Assembly (NCBI RefSeq): GCF_009724685.1
Contig: NZ_WMEF01000014.1
Location: 47,302 to 111,301 of the forward strand
DNA length: 64,000 nt
Origin: Lysinibacillus cavernae
GTDB lineage: Bacteria; Bacillota; Bacilli; Bacillales_A; Planococcaceae
Direction of reading: 5' to 3'
The notes beneath the pieces were generated by a model, which was not told where the DNA came from, searched no databases, and was given only the letters and a program-made list of their open reading frames with translations. Both the position numbers and the translations under genes were made by a program. Positions 55,270 to 63,948 of this stretch are shown here, piece by piece. The stretch's first letter is position 1, and the number at the start of each line of letters is the position of its first letter.

Positions 55270-56142
55270 TTACACAATGACAAACCCTTGTTGTAATGGA
55301 TCCTCACGATCCACAACAAATTGATGGATTCCTGTAATATATCCTGTTAATGCAATTTCGTAGCCAATTTCATGTTTTTGTATAATTTCAATGCTGCTAC
55401 CAAAAATACTGTCATTTTTTTTGACAGTTTCGTCCCCTAAAACCGCTATTAATGCCAGGGTACTGTCTACTCCTGGAGAACGTAGTATATAGCCATCTCG
55501 CTCAAAAGTAACCGACCGTACTGAGCTGTCTAGTTGTTCATATAGTATGACACCATCAGCTGTACTATATTTCTCACTTTCCAGTAATCCCCATGTACTG
55601 ATTTCTGCTAATTCTTCTAAAGCAAGTGCCTTAAATTGCTGAGGTTTTTCTACCACAATGTAGCGTCGCTCATTATCTATGATCACTTGCTCGCCCTCTA
55701 TATGTGCTGGCCTTATTGTCAAATGAACTGACAACACGGTATCTTTTTCTTCAGAAAGTTTTACAGAGGCTTCGTATACACCCTTTACTGTTTCAATAGA
55801 GTAACTATTATTCTCTGAAAGTTCTATTGTTCCTTGTTCTATTAACACTGTCATTGTGGCTACGAGGGCCTCATATTTGAAGTCTGTAGAAGCCACATGC
55901 TGGAAAAATAATAGTCGACAGGTTGCAATAGCTGATGGTAAGACAAGACAGCCATTCATTCCACGATGTCCTCTAGGCTCATTCAAAAGCAATTGTTTAG
56001 TATTTTCAAATTGCGTATTTAGGGCAGAAGCCGCTTCCGTAATATTTTCATGTGCAAGCATGATTGGTGATTGCACAACAATGCGAAAGGCTTCTCCAAC
56101 CACTTGTGTATCTATCGTTTGAAAAGACTTATGAAAATTCAT
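55270..56142 (-). CDS. Proline-racemase-like protein lacking both catalytic cysteines
   Basis: Protein of 290 residues, shorter than the true epimerase (339). It keeps the family frame: a start QTIDTQVVGE, NEPRGHRGMNG, and an end HQFVVDREDPLQQGFVIV. Where active enzymes have MCGHDTIG it reads FKYEALVATMT; where they have RSPCGTGTSA it reads RSPGVDSTLA. Both catalytic Cys are gone, so racemization is unlikely. It is probably an evolved binding or regulatory paralogue, or has another chemistry. It lies 12 bases after the real epimerase in the operon. Confidence 0.82.
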   Translation of the reverse strand: MNFHKSFQTIDTQVVGEAFRIVVQSPIMLAHENITEAASALNTQFENTKQLLLNEPRGHRGMNGCLVLPSAIATCRLLFFQHVASTDFKYEALVATMTVLIEQGTIELSENNSYSIETVKGVYEASVKLSEEKDTVLSVHLTIRPAHIEGEQVIIDNERRYIVVEKPQQFKALALEELAEISTWGLLESEKYSTADGVILYEQLDSSVRSVTFERDGYILRSPGVDSTLALIAVLGDETVKKNDSIFGSSIEIIQKHEIGYEIALTGYITGIHQFVVDREDPLQQGFVIV

Positions 56143-56154
56143 GTTTATCCTCCC

Positions 56155-57174
56155 TTAGTGATCCATTGGCGGAATCAGTAAATAGCCCTCTTTTAGTGGA
56201 TCCTGATCATTGTAAAAGAATCTATGCATCCCCATAACCCAGGCAGATCCAGTTACCTCTGGAATAACAGCTGTTAAGCCACCAACAGCTACTTCTTCTA
56301 ATACACGTGCTTTAAACAATGTCCCGACAATACTTTCATAGACAAAGGATTCATTGAGAGCGAGCTCATTTTTAGAATAGAGTGTAGCAATTTTTGCCGA
56401 AGTACCTGTTCCACAAGGAGAACGATCAATCCCTCCTGGTGGTACAACAACTGTATTTTTTAAATTTGCTAATGGATTGACCGGATCTGTATAAAACTCA
56501 ATATGTGTCAGTCCATGAATAAATGAAAACTCCGGATGGACAATATTTTCTTCAGCATTCACAGTGTTGCGTAGTCGAATAGCTGTGTTAATAATCTTCG
56601 TCGCATTGTCTACAGTCAAGTTGAGTTTGATTTTTTTAGCGTCTATAATGCCGTAAAAGTTCCCTCCATAAGCTATTTCACATTCAACTACGCCCAGCTC
56701 GGGATCTTTTATTTCGATCGTTTTTAATAGAAAGGATGGTACATTTTTAAATGTCACTTCCTTAGCTACGCCATCCTCTACTTTAATCTGAACATCTATT
56801 AAACCTGCAGGTGTGTCCAATTTTATGTTTGTATAAGGAGTATGAGCTTCTACTAAATTTGCTTCAATAAGTGCTGTGCAAACACCAATTGTGTCATGTC
56901 CACACATTGGCAAATAACCACCTGTTTCTATATATATCACTCCAAAGTCTGCATCAGGGTGGCAAGGATCTGTAATAATAACACCAGACATCACGCTATG
57001 TCCTCTTGGTTCATTCATAAGAAATTTCCGAATCCAGTCAAAATTTTCTTGCATAAATAACATTTTTTCAGACATTGTTTTGCCTTCAAGCTTAGGCATA
57101 CCACTTATTAATGAGCGTGTTGGATTCCCACCAGTGTGAGTATCAATTGTCGTAAAAAGCTTTTGAAATTTCAT
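56155..57174 (-). CDS. 4-hydroxyproline 2-epimerase (proline racemase family)
   Basis: Cofactor-free epimerase of 339 residues. Converts trans-4-hydroxy-L-proline to cis-4-hydroxy-D-proline. Both catalytic Cys are present, in YLPMCGHDTIG (about 88) and DRSPCGTGTSA (about 255). N-terminal TIDTHTGGNPTRSLISG and end YNDQDPLKEGY are family marks. Assignment as hydroxyproline epimerase rather than proline racemase rests on the neighbours. Its ATG overlaps the oxidoreductase stop by 4 bases. Confidence 0.88.
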   Translation of the reverse strand: MKFQKLFTTIDTHTGGNPTRSLISGMPKLEGKTMSEKMLFMQENFDWIRKFLMNEPRGHSVMSGVIITDPCHPDADFGVIYIETGGYLPMCGHDTIGVCTALIEANLVEAHTPYTNIKLDTPAGLIDVQIKVEDGVAKEVTFKNVPSFLLKTIEIKDPELGVVECEIAYGGNFYGIIDAKKIKLNLTVDNATKIINTAIRLRNTVNAEENIVHPEFSFIHGLTHIEFYTDPVNPLANLKNTVVVPPGGIDRSPCGTGTSAKIATLYSKNELALNESFVYESIVGTLFKARVLEEVAVGGLTAVIPEVTGSAWVMGMHRFFYNDQDPLKEGYLLIPPMDH

Positions 57175-58352
57175 TTGTGAAGTACTCCCTTCTGAAATCG
57201 ACTAAGATGAACTGGTTCAGTAGGAATGCACGTATCTTTGTGCTGTAGTAATTCTTGGATTAGTTTTCCTGTAACGGCTGCCAAGCTAATTCCATCACCT
57301 TCGTGACCTGCCGCAATATAGAAGCCTGGTACCTCTTCTACCTCACAAATGATGGGTAAATGATCTTCTGTCCATGGTCTTAGCCCTGCATATGTACGAA
57401 TAATCGACATATCGGCGATTTTTGGATAAAAACGTACAGCACGTCTAGCAATCATTTTTACCACATCATGATTTACCTTCGTATCAAAACCCACAAATTG
57501 GCGACTACTACCTATTAAAAAATTTTGTGCTTCTGTCGGTTCAAACACTAAAGCAACCCCGTACTTTTCAATATCCGCATCCACCTTACGTTCTCCACCA
57601 AATTTTGAAATTAAATAACCAAATTCCATAACTTTTCTTAGCCCTACTGGTTGCTGACGTGATGCAACAAGAATATGTCCTTTGCGAGGTTTAATTGGAA
57701 TATCAACACCAAGCATTTGTCCAATAAACGGTGCCCAAATTCCACAAGCATTAATTACTTTATTTGCTGTTATCCACCCCTCATTTATTTCAAGCAAAAA
57801 TGCACCATCTGGCTGTTTCGTAATATTTTTCACTTCTGTATGTTTTTTTATCTTCGCACCAAATTTTTCAGCTGAGTGAAACATAGAAAATGTCAGCATA
57901 TAGGGGTTTACTGTTGAATCGGTTTTACATTCCAACCCGCCGTATAAGTCATCTGCAAAATATTTTGACTCATTCCGCAAGTCCTCACGATCTAGCATAG
58001 TAAACTCTAAACCTGCCTCTCGCTGGCGATTAACCCATTGCTGAGCAGCTTCCATCTCTAGCTCACTTTCACAAACAAGGATGCTTCCAGGATTCCGATA
58101 TTCAAAGCTCATTTCTAATTCTCTATCTAACTCATGTACCAATTGTTGACTGACTAAAGACATTTGACTGTCAAAGCCAGGATCTTTATCAATAGCTAAA
58201 ATATTGCCATCGCAACGTGAAGAAGTACCACTCGCAAGTTCATTTTTTTCAAGTATCGTGATATCAAGACCCGCTTTTGCACAATAATAAGCAATTGCTC
58301 CGCCAATGATGCCACCACCTATAATTACGATATCATGATGAGATTTCTTCAA
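57171..58352 (-). CDS. FAD-dependent D-amino acid (D-hydroxyproline) dehydrogenase subunit
   Basis: DAO-family flavoprotein of 393 residues. The dinucleotide-binding loop VIIGGGIIGGAIAYYCAKAG is at the N-terminus, RPWTEDHLPIICEVEEVPGF and GHEGDGISLAAV are at the C-terminus. Expected to oxidize cis-4-hydroxy-D-proline to 1-pyrroline-4-hydroxy-2-carboxylate. The three iron-sulfur/FAD genes at 60353-62170 on the other strand probably form the rest of the dehydrogenase, as in LhpBEF. First gene of its operon, behind a sigma-54 promoter. Confidence 0.88.
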   Translation of the reverse strand: MKKSHHDIVIIGGGIIGGAIAYYCAKAGLDITILEKNELASGTSSRCDGNILAIDKDPGFDSQMSLVSQQLVHELDRELEMSFEYRNPGSILVCESELEMEAAQQWVNRQREAGLEFTMLDREDLRNESKYFADDLYGGLECKTDSTVNPYMLTFSMFHSAEKFGAKIKKHTEVKNITKQPDGAFLLEINEGWITANKVINACGIWAPFIGQMLGVDIPIKPRKGHILVASRQQPVGLRKVMEFGYLISKFGGERKVDADIEKYGVALVFEPTEAQNFLIGSSRQFVGFDTKVNHDVVKMIARRAVRFYPKIADMSIIRTYAGLRPWTEDHLPIICEVEEVPGFYIAAGHEGDGISLAAVTGKLIQELLQHKDTCIPTEPVHLSRFQKGVLHK

Positions 58353-58387
58353 GCCTCTCCCCTCCTTTTCTATTCATGACTGTTTGA

Positions 58388-58403
58388 TGCAAAAAACATG
58401 CCA
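58388..58403 (-). promoter_or_regulatory. Sigma-54 promoter of the epimerase/dehydrogenase operon
   Basis: On the minus strand TGGCATGTTTTTTGCA: GG and GC separated by exactly 10 bases, the sigma-54 -24/-12 spacing. It lies about 36 bases before the oxidoreductase start. Confidence 0.87.
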
Positions 58404-58505
58404 ATCTATCAATTTTGAATTTGTTTGATAAACTAGTCACTATGTGTCAAAATTATTTATATTATTCAAAAGAATTGGACAAATGAATAATGAGGGGGAT
58501 TTACA

Positions 58506-60212
58506 GTGCATCCATATCATTTAATGATGAATAAAATGTTAAAACGTAATTTTGCTTTTATTCCTACTGACGATATTGTGTCCAAACTAAACGATGACAA
58601 CAAACAATATTTTGTAATTGAAAATGACAAGCCTTATGCGGTGATTCGCGGTAAAAGAAAAATGGATGTTGACTATATTGCTTGTCATACCATCCAGTTG
58701 GATTGTCCACTCAAAACAGCTATTGACTATATGAAGGAATATGAATTTTTACTAGTTTGTAATGAGGAGAAACAATATGTAGGTTATTTATGGAAAGAAT
58801 CCTTAGTATATGATCTTGCGTATGAATTAGAATGCGGAAATGCTTATTTACAAACAATTTTAGAAACAATTAATGAGTCATGTACTGTCATTGATGCAGA
58901 GCAAAATGTTGTTTATTGGACAAAGGGAGCAGAAAGCATTTTTTCTGTATCGGGAGAAAATATTATCGGAAAGCCAATCACCCATTTCTTCAAAGAAGAT
59001 CAACTAGAAATTTTACATACATTACAGCATAGAAAGTCTGTTTATCAACAGCAGCACTTTCCTCGTGAAGATCTAGTCGTCATGATCAATTCAAATCCAG
59101 TTATGCTGCATGATAAGACAATTGGAGCAGTCGTTGCTGAGACAGATATTACCCATGTCAAAAAATTAAACGAAGAGCTTCATATTACATCTGAAAAATT
59201 ATTGAATTTAGAGAAACAGATGAATACCAATGGCTTAGCCTACGACCCTTTCACACTTATTCGTGGCAATAGTCCAAAGCTGAAAGAAGTATTAGAAAAA
59301 GTTAAGAAGGTAGCCGAAACCGAGGCAAATATTTTAATTTATGGAGAGAGTGGTGTTGGTAAAGAACTATTTGCACGTGCAGTTCATGCCATTCGAGAAA
59401 AGCCTGACGCACCATTTGTCGCCATCAATTGTGGTGCCATTCCTAGTGGCTTATTTGAAAGTGAGATATTTGGTTATGAAAAAGGAGCCTTTTCTGGAGC
59501 CCATCAAAAAGGAAAAAAAGGAAAAGTTGAGCTTGCACGAGGAGGTACTTTATTTTTAGATGAAATTGGTGAAATGCCGCTAGAAATGCAAGTAAAGATT
59601 TTACGACTGCTACAGGAAAAAACGTTTTATACAGTTGGCGGTACAAAGGAAATGGACGTTGAATTTAATTTAGTAGCTGCAACTAATAGAGATTTGAAGC
59701 AGTTAGTAGCAGAAGGAAAATTCAGAGAAGATTTATATTATCGGCTAAATGTAGTGAATTTCACAGTTCCCCCGCTTCGGGAACGAGCATCAGATATATT
59801 AGAAATTAGCAATTATTTCTTATACGAAAAATCGATTAAATATAATCGTCCTATCCAAGGAATCCCAACAGAAATTGCAAATGTGCTTTTACAATACCAA
59901 TGGCCAGGCAATGTGCGTGAATTAGCTAACGTTATAGAGCGACTTGTTGTATTTTCTGATGAAGGAGCTATTCATACAGAAGACCTACCAGCGGATATTT
60001 TAGCAGTTGTACCAAAAGATGAAAAATTTGAAGATAAGAAGGATTTTCCTTTGGGGACAGAACTCAACAATCAACTTGAACATTATGAACGGGAAATAAT
60101 TTTAGAACAGCTTGCTCGAGTAAATGGTAATAAAAAAATATGTGCTAAGAACTTAGGTATTACTCGTGCGACTTTATACAATCGATTAAAAAAATTAAAC
60201 ATAGATGTCTAA
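58506..60212 (+). CDS. Sigma-54-dependent activator with PAS domain
   Basis: Enhancer-binding protein of 568 residues. N-domain (about 1-110) of CBS-like character, PAS (about 118-225, ESCTVIDAEQNVVYWTKGAE), AAA+ (about 250-485) with GESGVGKEL, GAFSGA loop, TLFLDEIGEMP and RLNVVNFTVPPLRER, then a Fis-type HTH (KKICAKNLGITRATLYNRLK). The promoter-contact loop is GAFSGA instead of GAFTGA. Start GTG after GAGGGGGA. It lies between the divergent operons and should activate all three sigma-54 promoters. The inducer, presumably hydroxyproline or a product, is not known. Confidence 0.9.
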   Translation: MHPYHLMMNKMLKRNFAFIPTDDIVSKLNDDNKQYFVIENDKPYAVIRGKRKMDVDYIACHTIQLDCPLKTAIDYMKEYEFLLVCNEEKQYVGYLWKESLVYDLAYELECGNAYLQTILETINESCTVIDAEQNVVYWTKGAESIFSVSGENIIGKPITHFFKEDQLEILHTLQHRKSVYQQQHFPREDLVVMINSNPVMLHDKTIGAVVAETDITHVKKLNEELHITSEKLLNLEKQMNTNGLAYDPFTLIRGNSPKLKEVLEKVKKVAETEANILIYGESGVGKELFARAVHAIREKPDAPFVAINCGAIPSGLFESEIFGYEKGAFSGAHQKGKKGKVELARGGTLFLDEIGEMPLEMQVKILRLLQEKTFYTVGGTKEMDVEFNLVAATNRDLKQLVAEGKFREDLYYRLNVVNFTVPPLRERASDILEISNYFLYEKSIKYNRPIQGIPTEIANVLLQYQWPGNVRELANVIERLVVFSDEGAIHTEDLPADILAVVPKDEKFEDKKDFPLGTELNNQLEHYEREIILEQLARVNGNKKICAKNLGITRATLYNRLKKLNIDV

Positions 60213-60223
60213 TTTCTTATAAT

Positions 60224-60247
60224 TAGTGTAAATATTTTTATACACTA
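60224..60247. promoter_or_regulatory. Possible enhancer site of the sigma-54 activator
   Basis: TAGTGTA-N10-TACACTA, an exact inverted repeat about 50 bases upstream of the sigma-54 promoter at 60295. The activator's own gene ends 12 bases before it. Assignment is a guess from position. Confidence 0.4.
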
Positions 60248-60294
60248 TTTTCTTATATATCTTTAAAATCTAATTTAATCGATTTCTATTTTTC

Positions 60295-60310
60295 TGGCAT
60301 AGTTTTTGCA
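60295..60310 (+). promoter_or_regulatory. Sigma-54 promoter of the iron-sulfur/FAD operon
   Basis: TGGCATAGTTTTTGCA: GG-N10-GC with TTTGCA at -12. It lies 43 bases before the ferredoxin-like gene. Confidence 0.9.
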
Positions 60311-60352
60311 TTATCTAGTATGTAAAGTATTTTATATAGTAGAGGTGGAACT

Positions 60353-60622
60353 ATGCAGAATAAATCTATGATTGTATGTCGCTGTGAAGAGGTTAGTTAC
60401 GATGAATTAGTAGAAAGCGCGTCAAAATATAAGTGCTCAGCACGAGAACTAAAATTACGAACGCGTGCAGGTATGGGCTATTGCGGTGGCCGTACATGCC
60501 GTACTATGGTAGATAATATCGCCCATCTCCATCATCCGCGTACAAGTGATGAAATTACATTAAAACACCAGGCACCCATTCGACCAGTGCGATTTGCCAA
60601 TTTAGGGGAGGTTAAATCATGA
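60353..60622 (+). CDS. BFD-like [2Fe-2S] subunit
   Basis: Protein of 89 residues. Cluster ligands: VCRCEEVSY (CxC, about 10-12) and MGYCGGRTCRTM (CxxxxC). The BFD-like [2Fe-2S] domain occurs in multi-subunit amino acid and opine dehydrogenases. ATG follows AGAGGTGGAACT. First of three overlapping genes, so it should belong to one complex. Confidence 0.87.
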   Translation: MQNKSMIVCRCEEVSYDELVESASKYKCSARELKLRTRAGMGYCGGRTCRTMVDNIAHLHHPRTSDEITLKHQAPIRPVRFANLGEVKS

Positions 60623-60960
60623 CAGAACGTATTATGAGCCACCCAGTATTGGGAAACTTAATTCTAAAAGAAAAAGTAACTTTTACTTTTGATGAACAAG
60701 TGTTTGAAGGTTACGAAGGGGAATCCTTAGCTGCTGCATTGCTAGCACAAGGAATCCGCACTTTACGTTTGCATGAAGAGACTGGGCAACCTCGAGGCAT
60801 CTATTGTAATATTGGACATTGTTTTGAATGCCGTGTCAATGTAAATGGCTTAGAGGGCGAGCGAGCATGCTTAACCCCTATTTCAGATGGGATGGTTGTA
60901 AAAAGTGGACAGACACTTCCTACGTCAGTAAGGGACTGGAGGAAGAACCTTGAACAATAA
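60619..60960 (+). CDS. Plant-type [2Fe-2S] ferredoxin-like subunit
   Basis: Protein of 113 residues. The cluster motif YCNIGHCFECRV with a later ERACLTP fits C-x4-C-x2-C...C ligands. Similar to the small subunit of HcnA/SoxA-type dehydrogenases. ATG overlaps the stop of the preceding gene by 4 bases. Expected to relay electrons inside the D-hydroxyproline dehydrogenase complex. Confidence 0.85.
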   Translation: MTERIMSHPVLGNLILKEKVTFTFDEQVFEGYEGESLAAALLAQGIRTLRLHEETGQPRGIYCNIGHCFECRVNVNGLEGERACLTPISDGMVVKSGQTLPTSVRDWRKNLEQ

Positions 60961-62170
60961 AGTAATAATAATTGGAGCTGGTCCTGCCGGGCTTTCTGCG
61001 GCAATTACATTAGCAGAAAAAAATATTGCCGTCCTTGTTATCGATGAATATTTATATGCTGGTGGGCGGTTACTTGGACAACTATACGAAGAAAAGCCAG
61101 GGACATGGTGGAATGGTATTGTAGAATCTGAACGTTTATTGGAACGAGCAAAATCACTCGAGGTTGAATTTTTACTGCAAACAAGTGTATCCGATTTAGA
61201 AAAAGTGGATCAAACTTGGCTCATCCATACAACCAAAGGTATTTTCCGTACCCGACATCTGCTATTAGCTACGGGAGCTGCAGAATCGCCATTCCCAATT
61301 CCAGGTTGGACTCTACCAGGTGTAATGTCTGTTGGGGCAGCACAAGTAATGACAAATGTGCATCGTGTGAAGCCTGGTAAACGTGGCGTCATTATAGGGG
61401 TCAATGTACTATCTTCTGCTATTGCGATGGAATTACAATTAGCTGGGGTTCAAGTAGCAGCTATAACATTACCTCACGCTAATTTGTTAACGAAGGGTAA
61501 TAGCAATCCTTTAGAGGTTATGAACTCATTATTACATGTGGCTCATATGGCTCCCTCCCCTCTTGTTAAAATTGGCAGTAAATTGATGAAAAATGACTTT
61601 ATGAAAAAGCTTGGCATTAACTTTTATCCAAAAAATGGTGTTAAAATGTGGGATATACCTATTATGTTGCGTAAAGCAGTAGTTGAAATCGTCGGTAAAG
61701 ACGAAGTTGAAGGGGTCATTTTAGCAACAATAAATACAGATGGCTCAATTGTTAAAGGTAGCGAAAAACGAATTAAAGCAGACTTTGTTTGTATCGCTGG
61801 CGGACTATACCCTTTAGCAGAACTTGCCTCTTTAGCTGGTTGTCCATTCCATTATATTGAACAATTAGGTGGGTTCATTCCTTTACATAATGAACAAATG
61901 GAAACTAACTTAGAGGGATTGTATGTCGCAGGAAATATTACGGGGATTGAAGGGGCCAAGGTCGCATTAGCACAGGGAAAAGTTGCTGCCCTTACAATTT
62001 CCCAACGACTAAATGCTGGAGCATCGCAGCATGACATTAAACTAGCCATCCAAGATGTTGAAAAAACAAGAGCCACTGCACATATTCAATTTCATCCTGA
62101 CATCTTAGCCGGCCGTCAACAGATGAAACAAATTTGGGCTGAATCTGTTGTACCTCTTGCTACTCATTAA
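60950..62170 (+). CDS. FAD/NAD(P)-binding subunit of the dehydrogenase complex
   Basis: HcnB/OoxA-like flavoprotein of 406 residues. N-terminal VIIIGAGPAGLSAAITLAEK, second loop GVIIGVNVLSSAIAMELQLA, and GLYVAGNITGIEGAKVALAQ near the end. Starts at TTG (60950) after GGAGGAAGAACC-like sequence, overlapping the previous stop. With the two iron-sulfur subunits and the FAD subunit at 57171 it resembles heterotrimeric D-hydroxyproline dehydrogenase. Confidence 0.87.
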   Translation: MNNKVIIIGAGPAGLSAAITLAEKNIAVLVIDEYLYAGGRLLGQLYEEKPGTWWNGIVESERLLERAKSLEVEFLLQTSVSDLEKVDQTWLIHTTKGIFRTRHLLLATGAAESPFPIPGWTLPGVMSVGAAQVMTNVHRVKPGKRGVIIGVNVLSSAIAMELQLAGVQVAAITLPHANLLTKGNSNPLEVMNSLLHVAHMAPSPLVKIGSKLMKNDFMKKLGINFYPKNGVKMWDIPIMLRKAVVEIVGKDEVEGVILATINTDGSIVKGSEKRIKADFVCIAGGLYPLAELASLAGCPFHYIEQLGGFIPLHNEQMETNLEGLYVAGNITGIEGAKVALAQGKVAALTISQRLNAGASQHDIKLAIQDVEKTRATAHIQFHPDILAGRQQMKQIWAESVVPLATH

Positions 62171-62189
62171 AAATGCATAGTAAAGAGTA

Positions 62190-62228
62190 AAGGTCTTTTT
62201 CTCATTTTTATGAGTGAAAGGCTTTTTT
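62190..62228 (+). terminator. Terminator of the iron-sulfur/FAD operon
   Basis: GTCTTTTTCTCAT pairs with ATGAGTGAAAGGC, then TTTTTT. It lies about 20 bases after the operon stop. Confidence 0.75.
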
Positions 62229-62234
62229 GCTTTA

Positions 62235-62250
62235 TGGCATAAAACATGCA
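62235..62250 (+). promoter_or_regulatory. Sigma-54 promoter of the AGCS symporter gene
   Basis: TGGCATAAAACATGCA: GG-N10-GC. It follows the terminator at 62228 by six bases and lies about 206 bases before the symporter start. Weaker -12 than the other two sites. Confidence 0.75.
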
Positions 62251-62292
62251 ATACATATGATGTAGTCACAAATCTTGAAAGGAGGTTTTTTT

Positions 62293-62349
62293 ATTTCAAC
62301 AAGCATCTACATGAAAGCTATACCTGTACACTTCCCTAATATTGAATGA
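62293..62349 (+). other. Possible leader peptide with orphan Shine-Dalgarno
   Basis: AAAGGAGG ends seven bases before ATT (62293), which opens an 18-codon frame (ISTSIYMKAIPVHFPNIE) ending TGA at 62349. An internal ATG lies at 62311. It could be a leader peptide in the symporter 5' untranslated region or a relic. Confidence 0.35.
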
Positions 62350-62455
62350 CTGCTTTGTGTGACAAGATGAGCATGGTGTGTAGGACACAATTTCTTGGTT
62401 GGTAGTAATTTCGGATTCTAACTTAAGAAAAAGATGTTTTAAGGGGGAAAAAATT

Positions 62456-63907
62456 ATGGAGACAATCGTTAATACATTGGTCGATTATATTTGGGGGAAT
62501 GCACTCGTATACTTAGCTTTAGGTGTAGGTCTTTACTTTACCATCCTGACAAAGGCTGTTCAATTTCGTTATATTCCTGAGATGATTCGATTATTAGGTG
62601 AACGTAAAGAATCAAAAGAAGGAATCTCTTCGTTCCAAGCTTTTTGTATGGCATTGTCTGGCCGGGTTGGTGTTGGTAATATTGCAGGTGTCGCCACAGC
62701 GATTGCTGCTGGTGGACCAGGTGCAGTATTTTGGATGGGTGTCATGGCATTTCTAGGCGGTGCAAGTGCTTTTATAGAATCTACACTCGCACAATTATAT
62801 AAAGAAAAAGCTGATGATCAGTATCGTGGTGGTTCACCATATTATATCGAAAAGGGTTTAAGACTAAAGGGTTTTGCTATATTTGTTGCGCTTGTTATCT
62901 GTCTCTCATATGGTGTTCTAGTGCCAGGGATACAAGCGAACACAATCGCTACTTCATTCCATACTGCCTTTAATATTCCGCCATTTATAACAGGTACAGT
63001 AATTGTTATACTTTTAGGATTAATCATATTTGGTGGTGTTAAGCGAATAGCTCGTGTTGCTGACAAAATTGTTCCTATTATGGCGCTTGCCTACGTCATT
63101 TTAACACTAATAATTTTAGGGGCTAATGTCAGTGAAATTCTAAGTATGTTTAAACTTATTATTACAAGTGCTTTTGGAACTAATGCAATCTTTGGAGGTA
63201 TCGTTGGTACTGCAATTGCTTGGGGGGTTAGGCGTTCTGTATTTTCAAACGTCGCTGGAGCTGGTGAAGCTACATTTAGTTCTGCTGCCGCTGAAGTATC
63301 GCATCCTGCTAAACAAGGTTTAGTTCAAGGTTTCTCAATTTATATCGATACAATCATTGTTTGTACAGCTACAGCTTTAATGATTCTCATTACAGGCATG
63401 TATAATGTTACACCTCCTGGAACAACCACACCTTTAGTTGAAAACATTCCAGGTGTCGTGGCAGGTACTGCTTATACACAAGCAGCAGTATCAACAGTAT
63501 TCAGTGATTTTGGAAGTGGATTTGTTGCCATTGCCATATTCCTCTTCGCATTTACCACTTTAATGGCATACTACTATATTGCAGAAACAACAATTGTCTA
63601 TTTAGATAATAAGTTACGTTTCCCTATTTTGAAGTTAGTATTAAAAATTATCTTCTTACTAGTTGTTTATGTCGGAAGTGTTCAATCTGTCAGTCTTATG
63701 TGGGGGCTTGGAGACATAGGATTCGGAAGTATGAGTTATTTAAACTTTATTGCCATTGTTTTATTAAGCAAACCAGCAATTCAAGTTTTACGAGATTATG
63801 ATCGTCAAAAAAAGGCTGGTCTCGATCCTATTTTTGACCCAAGAGAAGTTGGAATAAAAAATGCTGAATTCTGGATAAAATATAGTGACAATCATAAACG
63901 GACTTAA
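62456..63907 (+). CDS. AGCS-family amino acid:cation symporter
   Basis: Membrane transporter of 483 residues, about 11 helices, sodium:alanine/glycine symporter family. Marks: GRVGVGNIAGVATAIAAGGP, VFSNVAGAGEATFSSAAA, and FAFTTLMAYYYIAE. I use ATG 62456 after AAGGGGGA; the in-frame GTG at 62399 has no site. A sigma-54 promoter lies upstream and a bidirectional terminator follows. Transport of hydroxyproline or proline is inferred from the locus; the family otherwise carries Ala and Gly. Confidence 0.88.
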   Translation: METIVNTLVDYIWGNALVYLALGVGLYFTILTKAVQFRYIPEMIRLLGERKESKEGISSFQAFCMALSGRVGVGNIAGVATAIAAGGPGAVFWMGVMAFLGGASAFIESTLAQLYKEKADDQYRGGSPYYIEKGLRLKGFAIFVALVICLSYGVLVPGIQANTIATSFHTAFNIPPFITGTVIVILLGLIIFGGVKRIARVADKIVPIMALAYVILTLIILGANVSEILSMFKLIITSAFGTNAIFGGIVGTAIAWGVRRSVFSNVAGAGEATFSSAAAEVSHPAKQGLVQGFSIYIDTIIVCTATALMILITGMYNVTPPGTTTPLVENIPGVVAGTAYTQAAVSTVFSDFGSGFVAIAIFLFAFTTLMAYYYIAETTIVYLDNKLRFPILKLVLKIIFLLVVYVGSVQSVSLMWGLGDIGFGSMSYLNFIAIVLLSKPAIQVLRDYDRQKKAGLDPIFDPREVGIKNAEFWIKYSDNHKRT

Positions 63908-63910
63908 TGA

Positions 63911-63944
63911 TAAAAAAAACAGTCAGCACACAGCTGACTGTTTT
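63911..63944. terminator. Bidirectional terminator between symporter and rRNA operon
   Basis: AACAGTCAGC pairs with GCTGACTGTT, with A/T-runs on both sides. Ends both the symporter transcript and the minus-strand rRNA operon. Confidence 0.9.
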
Positions 63945-63948
63945 CATT

